A stretch of DNA of 64,000 nucleotides from CAVTJL01 sp963735065 (GTDB taxonomy: Bacteria; Pseudomonadota; Alphaproteobacteria; Geminicoccales; Geminicoccaceae), in contig CAVTJL010000003.1 of assembly GCA_963735065.1 (NCBI GenBank), forward strand, positions 124,001 through 188,000, written 5' to 3'. The notes beneath the pieces are model-generated. The model was not told where the DNA came from and ran no database searches. It saw nothing but the letters and a program-made list of their open reading frames with translations. Of the stretch, positions 45,132-54,211 are shown one piece after another. A program made the translations under genes and the position numbers. Position 1 is the first letter of the stretch. Each line of letters begins with the position of its first letter.

Positions 45132-45383
45132 AGGGCGACTCCTCCGCTACCAGGTCCGCGCACATTCGAAGGGAAACCAAACGCGCGGCACGCAGTTCCC
45201 TTCCCCATAGGCTTCGCGTCGCAGGCCAGCTATCTAATGGCCGGAAGGATGTCGGCAAGCATACAGATGGTTAAATGGTCCCAATTCCTTCGGATGGCTA
45301 GGCTTGTGGCGGCATGGCGAGCGATCCGCCCGGCTCTCCGGCTCGGCCTGCGGCAGCGAGTCTTCCGTGAGGGGGAGGTAACA
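45132..45383. promoter_or_regulatory. Divergent control region of ispH and dxs
   Basis: This is 252 bp between divergent genes. A relatively AT-rich patch at 45228-45300 contains CTATCTAATGG and GGTTAAATGG. No -35/-10 pair could be fixed with confidence. GGGGGAGG at 45371-45378 is the dxs ribosome site. Confidence 0.35.
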
Positions 45384-47321
45384 ATGACCGGCACGCCGCT
45401 TTTGGACGGCATTGGGGAGCCGGCCGATCTGCGGTCGCTTCCGGCGGATCAGCTTCGCCAGCTGGCGGACGAGCTTCGCTCGGAGATGATCGAGGCGGTG
45501 TCGGTGACGGGGGGTCATCTGGGGGCGGGACTGGGGGTGGTGGAGCTGACGGTGGCGCTCCATCGCGTGTTCGAGACGCCCTATGACCGGCTGATCTGGG
45601 ACGTCGGGCACCAGGCCTACCCGCACAAGATCCTGACCGGCAGGCGGGGGCGCATCCGGACGCTGCGGCAGCCGGGCGGGCTCTCGGGCTTCACGCGGCG
45701 GGCGGAGAGTGTCTACGACCCGTTCGGCACGGCGCACAGCTCGACCTCGATCTCGGCCGGGCTCGGCATGGCGGCGGCAGCGAGGCTCGAGGGCACGCGG
45801 CGCAACGTCATCTGTGTCATCGGCGACGGGGCGATGAGCGCCGGCATGGCGTACGAGGCCATGAACAACGCGGCCGCGGCCGGCGGCAGGCTGATCGTCG
45901 TGCTCAACGACAACGACATGTCGATCGCCCCGCCCACGGGGGCGATGAGCGCCTATCTCTCGCGCGTCGTCTCCTCGCACGCCTACCGAAGCTTCCGCCA
46001 CGTCGCCAAGCAGCTCAGCACCTACTTCCCCAGGCGCATCCAAAAGGCGGCCGAGCGGGCGGAGGAGTATGCAAGGGTCCTGCCCACCGGCGGCACGACC
46101 CTCTTCGAGGAGCTGGGCTTTTATTACCTGGGCCCGCTCGACGGGCACAATCTCGACCATCTGATCCCGGTTCTGGAGAACATCCGGGACGACGACGACC
46201 GCGGCCCGGTGCTGATCCACGTCGTCACACAAAAAGGAAAAGGCTACCCGCCGGCGGAGGCCTCGGACGACAAGTATCACGGCGTGGGCAAGTTCGACGT
46301 CGCCACCGGCGCCCAGCAGAAGGGCAAGGCCAACGCGCCGTCCTACACCTCGGTCTTTGCCAAGGCGCTGGTGCGCGAGGCCGAGGCGGACGACCGGATC
46401 GTGGCGATCACGGCGGCGATGCCGTCGGGCACCGGGCTCAATTTGATGGCCGAGCGCTTCCCGGAGCGGACCTTCGACGTGGGCATCGCCGAGCAGCATG
46501 CGGTGACCTTCGCCGCCGGCCTCGCGGCCGAGGGCTTCCGGCCCTTCTGCGCCATCTACTCGACCTTTTTGCAGCGCGCCTACGACCAGGTGGTGCACGA
46601 CGTGGCGATCCAGGGCCTGCCGGTGCGCTTTGCGATCGACCGGGCGGGGCTGGTGGGGGCGGACGGCGCCACCCATGCCGGCAGCTTCGATGTGGCCTAT
46701 CTCTGCTGCCTGCCGGGCTTCGTCGTGATGGCGGCGGCGGACGAGCTCGAGCTCGTGCACATGGTGGCGACGGCGGCGCATCACGACGAGGGCCCGATCG
46801 CCTTTCGCTACCCGCGCGGCGAGGGGGTGGGCATCGAGCTGCCCGAGCGCGGCCGGCCGCTCGAGATCGGCAAGGGCCGCATCGTCAAGGAAGGCGGCCG
46901 CGTGGCGCTTTTGTCGTTCGGCGCCCGGCTGCAGGAATGCCTGCTCGCGGCCGAGACGCTGGAGGCCCAGGGTCTTGCGACGACGGTGGCCGATGCCCGC
47001 TTCGCCAAGCCGCTGGACCGGGATCTGATCTGCCGCCTCGCCCGCGAGCACGAGCTTCTCGTCACCATCGAGGAGGGCGCGGTGGGCGGCTTCGGCAGCC
47101 AGGTGCAGCAGCTTTTGCTGAACGAGGGCCTGCTCGACCAGGGCCGCCTCAAGCTGCGCTCGCTGACGCTGCCCGACCGCTTCATCGACCACGGCACGCC
47201 CAAGGGCCAGTACGAGGAGGCCGGCCTCGACGCGAAGAGCATCGTGGCGAAGGTGAGGGAGGTGCTGGGGGTGGGGAAGGTGGAGACGGCCAGGCTCGCT
47301 GTCGTCGGTCCGGCGGGCTAG
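45384..47321 (+). CDS. dxs: 1-deoxy-D-xylulose-5-phosphate synthase
   Basis: The protein has 645 residues. TPP-binding motif GDGAMSAGMAYEAMNN...NDND, N-terminal His site DRLIWDVGHQAYPHKILTGR, HVVTQKGKGYPPAE, and the pyrimidine-domain catalytic Glu in FDVGIAEQHAVTFAAGLAAE all match DXS. It condenses pyruvate with glyceraldehyde 3-phosphate, the first MEP-pathway step. ATG at 45384 has a strong GGGGGAGG site; the frame is open far upstream but unlike DXS there. Cytosolic homodimer. It is divergent from ispH-hpnH. Confidence 0.96.
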   Translation: MTGTPLLDGIGEPADLRSLPADQLRQLADELRSEMIEAVSVTGGHLGAGLGVVELTVALHRVFETPYDRLIWDVGHQAYPHKILTGRRGRIRTLRQPGGLSGFTRRAESVYDPFGTAHSSTSISAGLGMAAAARLEGTRRNVICVIGDGAMSAGMAYEAMNNAAAAGGRLIVVLNDNDMSIAPPTGAMSAYLSRVVSSHAYRSFRHVAKQLSTYFPRRIQKAAERAEEYARVLPTGGTTLFEELGFYYLGPLDGHNLDHLIPVLENIRDDDDRGPVLIHVVTQKGKGYPPAEASDDKYHGVGKFDVATGAQQKGKANAPSYTSVFAKALVREAEADDRIVAITAAMPSGTGLNLMAERFPERTFDVGIAEQHAVTFAAGLAAEGFRPFCAIYSTFLQRAYDQVVHDVAIQGLPVRFAIDRAGLVGADGATHAGSFDVAYLCCLPGFVVMAAADELELVHMVATAAHHDEGPIAFRYPRGEGVGIELPERGRPLEIGKGRIVKEGGRVALLSFGARLQECLLAAETLEAQGLATTVADARFAKPLDRDLICRLAREHELLVTIEEGAVGGFGSQVQQLLLNEGLLDQGRLKLRSLTLPDRFIDHGTPKGQYEEAGLDAKSIVAKVREVLGVGKVETARLAVVGPAG

Positions 47322-47508
47322 CAGCACCCTGAGCTCCCCGCTCTCGCCATCTCATCGGCTGCTTTGGAGACTTGGCAGCCATCCGCGTAGCTCAAATGCA
47401 GAGCCTGAGCGTCGACCTTCCGGCGGGACGCTACCTCTCGCGTCGGCGTGGCACGCCGATCGGCTATTGGTTATATTGACCGTAGCTTGGGATGGATGGG
47501 ATGGCGCC

Positions 47509-47739
47509 ATGGATTTCATGCGCTTCGGTAAGTCGCCTCCACCGGAGGCGGTGAAGGGGGCCCGTGCCGCGCTCGATCAGGCGAACGAGTTTCTCGCTCG
47601 CAGCCGAAAGATCGCCGCGAAGCTGAAGGAGGATGAAAGTCTCTCGGCCGAGGAGCGGGTCACGCTGGACAAGCAGGCGAGAGATTATGCCGAGCAGGCA
47701 GGCCATCTGGCCAAGCTTGCCGAGACGTTGGCGCGGTAG
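47509..47739 (+). CDS. Small coiled-coil protein of unknown function
   Basis: The protein has 76 residues. MDFMRFGKSPPPEAVKGARA is followed by a long charged helix (ALDQANEFLARSRKIAAKLK; TLDKQARDYAEQAGHLAKLA). No signal peptide or membrane segment. The ATG at 47509 is chosen as the start of the family-like region; an earlier start is possible. The next gene starts 3 nt after its stop, so the two are likely co-translated. No family recognised. Confidence 0.5.
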   Translation: MDFMRFGKSPPPEAVKGARAALDQANEFLARSRKIAAKLKEDESLSAEERVTLDKQARDYAEQAGHLAKLAETLAR

Positions 47740-47742
47740 CGA

Positions 47743-48096
47743 ATGCCACCACCTGACGAGCTGGATCGCCTCATCGAGGCAAGCGCTGCCAGCGTCGAGG
47801 CGGCATCGCCGGTTGTCCAGAGCGCTGAGCAGGACGCCCGGCGAATGATCTCCAGGGACCGGTCGCAGATTGCGAGGATGGTCCTATGGGTCTACTCGCT
47901 GACCATTGCAGCGGCGTTCCTCTACCTTTTGATACACGTTCCTGGCGTCGTCTGTGACGACAATGGCTGCAAGCCGGCCGAGGGCAGCTGGGTTGTCGCT
48001 GTAAAGGCCATGAGTGAGCTGATCACGACAGCCATTCTGCCGATCGTCACCCTGGTGCTGGGCTTCTACTTCGGATCGGAAAAGACGGCGCGTTAG
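47743..48096 (+). CDS. Small two-helix membrane protein of unknown function
   Basis: The protein has 117 residues. A cytoplasmic N-terminal helix of about 45 residues is followed by two hydrophobic segments, MVLWVYSLTIAAAFLYLLIH and TAILPIVTLVLGFYFGSEKT. Between them a short loop with two cysteines (GVVCDDNGCKPAEG) faces the other side. It follows the coiled-coil gene by 3 nt. A pair in which a soluble helix partners a small membrane anchor is suggested, but the function is unknown. Confidence 0.6.
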   Translation: MPPPDELDRLIEASAASVEAASPVVQSAEQDARRMISRDRSQIARMVLWVYSLTIAAAFLYLLIHVPGVVCDDNGCKPAEGSWVVAVKAMSELITTAILPIVTLVLGFYFGSEKTAR

Positions 48097-48191
48097 CGGC
48101 GTGGTCAGGCCGGCATCGGCTTCGCTTGGATCGCCGTTCCTTCGATCGTAAGCTCGTTCTTGAATGCCGGGTGGCGAGCGGAGGGGCGGCC

Positions 48192-49643
48192 ATGGCGGGG
48201 CTGGTGGACGAGGGGGCGCTCGACGAGGGGCTGGCGCGGCTCGAGGCGGCGCGGGCCTGGAGCCCGCGCGTGGTGTCGCGGCTCGAGACGTTGATCCGCA
48301 CCGGCGACGACGCGGCGCTCTTTCGCGTCAATCCCTTCTCGTTCGCGGCGGAGCGGGGGATCGAGCGCGGCGAGGCGGTCGATCTCTTCCTGCATGCCAC
48401 CGCCGAGGGGCTCCTCGGCATGGATTGGCTGCTCATCTGCCCCACCTGCGCCTGTGCGGTGGCGAGCTTCGTCCGCCTTCGCAACATCGAGCGCAACTTC
48501 CACTGCCCGATCTGCCATGGCGACTACGATGTCGCGATCGACGACCTCGTCGCGGTCTATTTCAGCGTCTCGCCCAAGGTCCGCAGCATCCGCTACCATC
48601 ACCCCGAGGCGCTCGACGCCTTCGAGCAGGTGTTCGTCGTCAAGCATGTGCGCGAGGGACGGTCGCCGACCGGCGAGCCCTTCGTCGACTGGATGAAGGA
48701 GGCGCTGCTGGGCCTCAGCTTTCTCGAGGCCGGATCCACGACCAGCTTCGCCTTCACCGCGGGGGCCGGGGCGGTGATGGGCTTCAGCACCGAGACGGAC
48801 GCGGGCTTTATTCTGCCGGTGACGGAGAGCGTGGCCGCGGAGCCGCAACGCATCAGGCTGACCCACACCGGCACCGGCTATGAGCCCGGCGGGCAGACGC
48901 TGGCCCAGGGTCCGGTCGAGCTCGAGGTCCTCAGCCCGGGATCACGCAGCGAGATCCTGGCCATCGTCCAGCTTCCCCCCGCCTTCGAGGACGCGCCGCT
49001 GCCCTTCGATCCCTACCTGACGGGCAAGCATCTCCTGACGAGCCAGACCTTCCGCAGCCTCTTCCGCTCCGAGGTGGTGGGCGGGGCCGAGGGGCTGGCG
49101 ATCCGCGACATCGCGCTTCTCTTCACCGACATCAAGGGATCGACGGCGCTCTACCAGCGGATCGGCGACCTCAACGCCTTCCAGCTGGTCCAGCAGCATT
49201 TCGACCAGCTCCGCCAGGCGACGGTGCACCATGGCGGCGCCATCGTGAAGACGATCGGCGATGCGGTGATGGCGGCCTATCCGGACGCGGCCAGTGCTGT
49301 GGCCGCAGCGCTCGACATGCGGGCGGCGATCGAGCGCTTCAACCGAGGCCAGCCGGATGCGCCGGTGCTGCTCAAGATCGGCATCCATCATGGTGCTGCG
49401 ATCGCGGTGACGCTCAATGACGGGCTCGACTATTTCGGCCAGACGGTGAACATCGCCTCGCGCGTGCAGGAGATGGCGGGCGCGGCCGAGATCTGGATCA
49501 CGGGCGAGGTGTGGGCCTATCCGGGCGTCCAGGCGCTGCTGGCGGGCCATCCGGTCGAGCAGCGCACGGCCGAGCTTCAGGGCGTCACGGGGCCGACCAC
49601 GGTCGTGAGGATCGGCGCACGGGGCGAGGCCAAGGCCGCCTGA
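48192..49643 (+). CDS. Class III adenylate/guanylate cyclase with DUF5939-like N-terminal region
   Basis: The protein has 483 residues. The C-terminal catalytic domain has ALLFTDIKGSTALYQRIGD (metal Asp), VKTIGDAVMAAYPDAAS, LLKIGIHHGAAIAVTLNDG and FGQTVNIASRVQEMAGAAE, the class III signatures. The N-terminal 300 residues include a four-cysteine zinc-ribbon-like pattern (CPTCAC...CPICHG) and FRVNPFSFAAERGIERGEAV, typical of the DUF5939 group. It should make cAMP (or cGMP) in response to an unknown cytosolic signal. Start ATG 48192 follows GAGGGGCGG. Confidence 0.88.
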   Translation: MAGLVDEGALDEGLARLEAARAWSPRVVSRLETLIRTGDDAALFRVNPFSFAAERGIERGEAVDLFLHATAEGLLGMDWLLICPTCACAVASFVRLRNIERNFHCPICHGDYDVAIDDLVAVYFSVSPKVRSIRYHHPEALDAFEQVFVVKHVREGRSPTGEPFVDWMKEALLGLSFLEAGSTTSFAFTAGAGAVMGFSTETDAGFILPVTESVAAEPQRIRLTHTGTGYEPGGQTLAQGPVELEVLSPGSRSEILAIVQLPPAFEDAPLPFDPYLTGKHLLTSQTFRSLFRSEVVGGAEGLAIRDIALLFTDIKGSTALYQRIGDLNAFQLVQQHFDQLRQATVHHGGAIVKTIGDAVMAAYPDAASAVAAALDMRAAIERFNRGQPDAPVLLKIGIHHGAAIAVTLNDGLDYFGQTVNIASRVQEMAGAAEIWITGEVWAYPGVQALLAGHPVEQRTAELQGVTGPTTVVRIGARGEAKAA

Positions 49644-49651
49644 CGGCTCCC

Positions 49652-49670
49652 GTCCGCCGCATCGGCGGAC
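49652..49670. terminator. Hairpin between convergent genes
   Basis: GTCCGCCG (49652-49659), loop CAT, CGGCGGAC (49663-49670): a perfect 8-bp stem with no T-tract. It sits between the stops of the cyclase and the membrane glycosyltransferase genes, so it is likely a shared terminator. Confidence 0.5.
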
Positions 49671-49683
49671 CGGCAGCCTCCGC

Positions 49684-51174
49684 TCAGCGCCGGACGAGGA
49701 TGATCCCGCCCGCCTCGCTCTCGCGCAGGACCTTGTAGCGGTTGCGGAAGTGCTCGTTCACCTCGGGCGGCAGGTTGAACGAGCTCATGAGGTCGGTGCG
49801 CGGGCCGCGCCAGGGGGCCACCTCGATCTGGATGACGTCGAAATAGCCCTCGTCCAGCAGGTCGGTCAGCCTGCTGGCCGGCACGATGCCCTTGCGGATC
49901 TTGTAGCCGAGCGACCAGGTGTCGATGTCTTGCGGCTTGCCGGCCCAGTAGCAGAGCGCCAGCGTGTCGCAGAAGACAGGGCCGGGCGCGGCGCGCAGGA
50001 AGGCGATCTCGCGGTCCGCATCGGCGATCTGCTGGCGGAGCGTCGCGTGGAACGCCCGGCGCTCGGGCCAGGCCTGGGCGAAGGCGGCGCCGGGCGTCCA
50101 GGAGAGCAGCAGGAGCGCCGTGACGGAGGCCGCGGCCCCCTTGCGCAGGTCGAGGCGGGTGAGGAGGAGCCCGACCGTCAGGGCCAGCGCTATGGCCGGC
50201 TCGAAATAGACGCTGTTGCTCGTGCCGTTGCCGCCGCCGAAGAAGATCGCGGGCGGCCATGCCGCGGCCACGTAGAGGAGGGCCAGGACCACCCGCCGGT
50301 CCCGCCAGCCGAGCGCCAGCAGCAGGACGGCACCCGCCAGCGCCGGTGCGAAGAGCCAGAGGTGGGTGAGGAGCTGCGCCACCATCTTGGGCGGCGAGAA
50401 GGTCCGTGCGTGCTCGAGGCTGACGATCGACCAGACCATCGGCATGCCGAAGGCGAGCAGGCAGGCGAGCAGGGCCGCGATGCCGACCAGGAGGCCCGTC
50501 ACGATCCAGCGCGGAAGGGTGCGGGGCGCATAGAGGAGGACGTGCGCGGCGATCGCCGCCGGGATCGCCAGATAGATGATCTTCACCATCCCCGCGGCAA
50601 CCGCGAGCCCGACCACGCCGAGCCGGCGCGAGGCGGTGGCCTCGCCGCTCACATAGACGAGGAGCGCCGCCACCGAGAAGGCGTGCCCCAGCCACTGCGG
50701 GTCGGCCGCGCCGATATAGGCGGTGCCGAGCGCCGCCTCGGTGGCGAGGAACCAGCCGGCGGCGAGGAGCGCTGCCGGCAGCGAGGCGCCGAGCCTGCGC
50801 AGGATCAGCGGCAGCGCGCCCGTGACGAAGGCGAAGCCCGCCAGCGTGAGGAGGCGCCCGGCCAGCATCTCGCTGCCGACGAGCTTGCCCAGCGTGGCCG
50901 AGAGAAGGAAGGAGAGCGGCGGGTAGTTGTTGGAGAACATCGAATCGGGCGGGGGATAGAGCGGCGCGGGGCCGAAGACACGGGCCGCGTTGACCGCGTC
51001 CCACCCCTCGGTGGAGTTCATGATCACGTGCGCGCCGATCGATGTCGGCAGGTCGCGCAGGATAAAGAGGGCCGCGATCGCGAAGAGCGCAGCCGCCGCG
51101 AGCTCGAGGCGCTCGCTCGCCCTCATCGCGGCGCTGCCGGAGAGCTCGGCGCGGCGAGCCGGTTGCATGGTCAC
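49684..51174 (-). CDS. Multi-membrane-spanning protein, probable GT-C glycosyltransferase
   Basis: The protein has 496 residues and about ten hydrophobic segments. An early periplasmic loop FGPAPLYPPPDSMFSNNYPP contains the 'NNYPPL' type motif found in GT-C / mannosyltransferase-like proteins. The C-terminal soluble part includes EIAFLRAAPGPVFCDTLALC and GYFDVIQIEVAPWRGPRTD. No catalytic assignment can be made with certainty. It likely works in the inner membrane on lipid-linked sugars. Convergent with the cyclase gene. Confidence 0.65.
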   Translation of the reverse strand: MTMQPARRAELSGSAAMRASERLELAAAALFAIAALFILRDLPTSIGAHVIMNSTEGWDAVNAARVFGPAPLYPPPDSMFSNNYPPLSFLLSATLGKLVGSEMLAGRLLTLAGFAFVTGALPLILRRLGASLPAALLAAGWFLATEAALGTAYIGAADPQWLGHAFSVAALLVYVSGEATASRRLGVVGLAVAAGMVKIIYLAIPAAIAAHVLLYAPRTLPRWIVTGLLVGIAALLACLLAFGMPMVWSIVSLEHARTFSPPKMVAQLLTHLWLFAPALAGAVLLLALGWRDRRVVLALLYVAAAWPPAIFFGGGNGTSNSVYFEPAIALALTVGLLLTRLDLRKGAAASVTALLLLSWTPGAAFAQAWPERRAFHATLRQQIADADREIAFLRAAPGPVFCDTLALCYWAGKPQDIDTWSLGYKIRKGIVPASRLTDLLDEGYFDVIQIEVAPWRGPRTDLMSSFNLPPEVNEHFRNRYKVLRESEAGGIILVRR

Positions 51175-51414
51175 GCGGTCCAGATCCTTCGGTCGGCAGC
51201 GGTCGCAACGTGCAGGTGGACGTCGCGTCGCCTCTCCAACTCCCTAGGAGGGATGTAGGCGTCGGACAGGCCGGGGCGCCCCAGGCTGTAGGAGCGCATG
51301 CCGTGTCGGGCGGCAGATGCACGCAACCGCGGGGAATGTCCATCGACGATGGTCGCCCGGCCGCACCCGGCGCCGCAGACCGGTCGGGCGCGGAGCGGGA
51401 ACGATAGCACCCGC

Positions 51415-51975
51415 TCAGGCGAAGAGGGACTCGATCTCCAGGACGATCCCGGGCGGATCGAGATGCAGCGCGCCACCCGTGAGGATCCTGGTCGCGATCT
51501 CGCCGGTGCGGTCCCGCTCGTGATGGATGACCGTCCTGGCCCCGGTCTTGAGGATGAGATAGTGGCGCACCGAGGCGAGGGAGAAATAGTCGGCGAGCTT
51601 GGCGCCGGCATCCAAGGCCCTGGTCGAGGGCGAGAGCACCTCGACCAGGATGAGCGGGTCCTTGATGCGCACCGTGTCGGGCGGCAGCTCGGGGCCGCAG
51701 CGCACCAGGGCGTCGGGCTCGTAGACGGTGGTCTCGCCGATCTCCACCGAGACGCCGTCGGGCAGGGCCTCGCAGGGCAGGCCTGCGGCGCGGATGGCGT
51801 CGCGAAGCGCTACGAAGGCCGCACCCTTCACGCGGGCGTGGGCCAGCCGCTCGGGCACCATGCCGACGATCTGGCCCCGCTCCAGCTCGTAGCGCTCGCC
51901 CTCGGGCTGCTCCATCGCCCAGGCGATGAACTCGTCGGCGGTCATGGGCTGGCGAACGGACGCTGGCAGCGGCAT
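51415..51975 (-). CDS. Uma2-family (PD-(D/E)XK) endonuclease
   Basis: The protein has 186 residues. PMTADEFIAWAMEQPEGERY, ERGQIVGMVPERLAHARVKG, DGVSVEIGETTVYEPDALVR (Asp) and ILVEVLSPSTRALDAGAKLA (Glu-Val-Leu-Ser) match the Uma2 domain, a restriction-endonuclease-like fold. GGAGGGG lies just upstream of the ATG at 51975. Uma2 proteins are widespread in cyanobacteria and some alphaproteobacteria; a role as a mobile or toxin-like nuclease is suspected, not shown. Confidence 0.85.
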   Translation of the reverse strand: MPLPASVRQPMTADEFIAWAMEQPEGERYELERGQIVGMVPERLAHARVKGAAFVALRDAIRAAGLPCEALPDGVSVEIGETTVYEPDALVRCGPELPPDTVRIKDPLILVEVLSPSTRALDAGAKLADYFSLASVRHYLILKTGARTVIHHERDRTGEIATRILTGGALHLDPPGIVLEIESLFA

Positions 51976-52092
51976 GATCCCCTCCTCGTCGGGCGTCAGT
52001 CTAGCGCAGCCGGCCGAGGCGGTCACGCGATCGCGGGTCCTTGGCATCGCGCCCCCTCGTCCTGGGGCCATGGCGCTGCTATCTCCCCTGCC

Positions 52093-52824
52093 ATGCTGCA
52101 CGCTCTGGCCAACCCGCTGCGCTTTCAAAAGCTCACCGACCCGATGCTGCCCTGGCTGCTGGCCGGGCTCGCCGTCCTGCTGCCCATCGGGCTCGTCTGG
52201 GGCTTGTGGATCGCGCCGCCCGACTATCAGCAGGGCGATTCCTACCGCATCATGTTCGTCCATGTGCCGGCCGCCTGGATGGCGATGCAGACCTATGCGC
52301 TGATCGCCATCGCCAGTGCCGCAGCGCTCATCTGGCGCCATCCGCTGGCCGAGGTGGCGGCGCGGGCCGCCGCGCCCATCGGCGCCTGCTTCACGGCCGT
52401 GGCCCTCTTCACGGGCTCGGTGTGGGGCAAGCCCACCTGGGGCACCTACTGGGTCTGGGACGCGCGCCTTACCTCCTTTCTCATCCTTTTGTTCCTCTAT
52501 CTCGGCTACATGGCGCTGCAGGACGCGTTCGAGGATGCGACCAGGGGTGCCCGTGCCGCCGCGATCCTGGCCCTCGTGGGGGCGGTGAACCTGCCGATCA
52601 TCAAATACTCGGTCGACTGGTGGAACACGCTCCATCAGGGCGAGAGCATCTTCCGCGCCGGCGGCCCCACCATCGCCTGGAGCATGCTCTGGCCGCTCTT
52701 CATCATGCTCGCCGTCTTCCTTCTGTTCTTTCTCGCCGTCTGGATCGTCCGCATCCGGGGCGAGCTGGCGGCGCGGCGCCTCATGAGCCTGAGGCTCGGC
52801 ATGGCGGATGCGGCGGGGGACTGA
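52093..52824 (+). CDS. ccmC: Haem exporter permease CcmC
   Basis: The protein has 243 residues with six membrane segments. The conserved haem-binding WWD motif is WGTYWVWDARLTSFLI; histidines flank it (MFVHVPAAWMA and WWNTLHQGESIF). CcmC loads haem onto CcmE in cytochrome c maturation. Its usual partners ccmA, ccmB and ccmD are not in this window. The APC permease ATG lies 17 nt inside its 3' end. Confidence 0.93.
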   Translation: MLHALANPLRFQKLTDPMLPWLLAGLAVLLPIGLVWGLWIAPPDYQQGDSYRIMFVHVPAAWMAMQTYALIAIASAAALIWRHPLAEVAARAAAPIGACFTAVALFTGSVWGKPTWGTYWVWDARLTSFLILLFLYLGYMALQDAFEDATRGARAAAILALVGAVNLPIIKYSVDWWNTLHQGESIFRAGGPTIAWSMLWPLFIMLAVFLLFFLAVWIVRIRGELAARRLMSLRLGMADAAGD

Positions 52825-54211
52825 CGGGAAGGTGGCGGCCGCCGGGCAGGACGACCGGATCGGCCTCGTCCAGGTCGTGGCGATCGGCATCGGCGGCATG
52901 GTCGGCGGCGGCATCTTCGCCGTGCTGGGCCTGGCGCTCGCCACGGCCGGGCATGCGGTGGCGCTGGCCTTCGCCCTGGGCGGCGGGATGGCGCTGCTGA
53001 CGGGGCTTTCCTATGCCCGCCTCGGCCTCGCCTTCAGGGGCGACGGCGGCAGCTTCACCTATATCGAGCACGCCTTCGCCTCGCCCGCGGTGGCCGGCAT
53101 CGCCGGCTGGCTGCTGGTCGCAGGCTATGTCGGCACGCTTGCGCTTTATGCCTCGACCTTCGGCGCCTACGGGGCGGCGATGCTGCCGGGCCACGACAGC
53201 CGCCTGCTGGCCGACGGTCTGGCGTTGGCCGTGCTGCTCGTCTTCCTCCTCGTCAACCTCGCCGGTGCCCGCACCTCGGGCGGCCTCGAGACCCTGATCG
53301 TCGGGATCAAGCTCGCCATCCTCCTCGTCTTCGCCGTTGCCGGTGCCGCCTCGCTCGAGGCGGGCAGGCTGGTGCCGGCGCTCGACCAGGGCGCTGTCGC
53401 ACCCTTCCTCGCCGCGGCGCTGATCTTCGTCGCCTATGAGGGCTTCGAGCTGATCCCCAACGCCATCGACGAGATGCGTCGGCCCGAGCGCGACCTCGGG
53501 CGCGGCCTCGTCATCGCCATCCTCGTCACCACCGCCGTCTACATCGCGGTCGCCGCCATCGCCGGCGCCTCCCTCACGCCGGAGCAGGTGAAGCGGCACG
53601 GCGACTACGCGCTTGCCATTGCCGCCCGACCGGCGCTGGGCCAGACGGGCTTTCTTCTCATCGGCCTCGCCGCCCTGCTCTCGACGGCGTCGGCCATCAA
53701 CGCCACGCTGTTCGGTGCCGCCCGTCTCGCCATGGTGATGGCGTGCGATCATGCGCTGCCGCGCGTCTTCTCGCTGCGCGAGCGCAGCCGGCCGGTGCCG
53801 TGGGTGGCGCTGCTGGCCCTGACCCTGGCCACCGGCGCCATGAGCCTCGGCGCCGGCCTGGGCTTCATCGCGAGCTTCGCCAGCGCCACCTTTCTTTTGA
53901 TCTTCGCGGCCGTCAACCTCGCCGCCTGGCGGCTGGCGCGGCGGATCGGCATCGCCCGCTGGATCCCGGGGCTGGGGGCCCTGCTCACCTCGGCCTGCCT
54001 TCTGGGCCTGCTCCTGCAGACCTGGCGGACCTCGCCCGGAAGCCTCGCTTTGATCGGCGGAGCCTACGCGGCCGCCATCCTGGGCGAGGTGGCGCTCTCG
54101 CTGGCCCGCGGCCGCCGCGCGGCCAGCCGTCCCTCCGCCGCCTGCCCACCCGGATGCGACAGGGGGTGCCGTTTGAGCCCTTGCCGGGTGTCGCCCATCA
54201 TCATCCCCTAA
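52808..54211 (+). CDS. APC-family amino acid permease
   Basis: The protein has 467 residues and about twelve hydrophobic segments. LVQVVAIGIGGMVGGGIFAV is the APC 'GI' helix 1 motif; AAALIFVAYEGFELIPNAID is the helix 6-like motif. It is an inner-membrane amino acid or polyamine transporter of unknown specificity. The start at 52808 overlaps ccmC by 17 nt; a GTG at 52832 is an alternative. The last 30 residues are written by one copy of a 31-bp direct repeat (54151-54181), so the natural C-terminus may have been extended. Confidence 0.85.
   Translation: MRRGTDGKVAAAGQDDRIGLVQVVAIGIGGMVGGGIFAVLGLALATAGHAVALAFALGGGMALLTGLSYARLGLAFRGDGGSFTYIEHAFASPAVAGIAGWLLVAGYVGTLALYASTFGAYGAAMLPGHDSRLLADGLALAVLLVFLLVNLAGARTSGGLETLIVGIKLAILLVFAVAGAASLEAGRLVPALDQGAVAPFLAAALIFVAYEGFELIPNAIDEMRRPERDLGRGLVIAILVTTAVYIAVAAIAGASLTPEQVKRHGDYALAIAARPALGQTGFLLIGLAALLSTASAINATLFGAARLAMVMACDHALPRVFSLRERSRPVPWVALLALTLATGAMSLGAGLGFIASFASATFLLIFAAVNLAAWRLARRIGIARWIPGLGALLTSACLLGLLLQTWRTSPGSLALIGGAYAAAILGEVALSLARGRRAASRPSAACPPGCDRGCRLSPCRVSPIIIP
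54151..54181. repeat. Left 31-bp direct repeat flanking the sulfotransferase genes
   Basis: CGGATGCGACAG, then G, then GGGTGCCGTTTGA, then G and CCCT. The copy at 57641-57671 differs at only two positions. It lies in the 3' end of the APC permease gene. Both copies run in the same direction and frame the three sulfotransferase genes. Confidence 0.75.

Noticed and set aside
44163..45383. Upstream extension of the dxs reading frame through ispH
   Set aside because: DXS homology begins at 45384, where a strong ribosome site lies. The rest is antisense to ispH.
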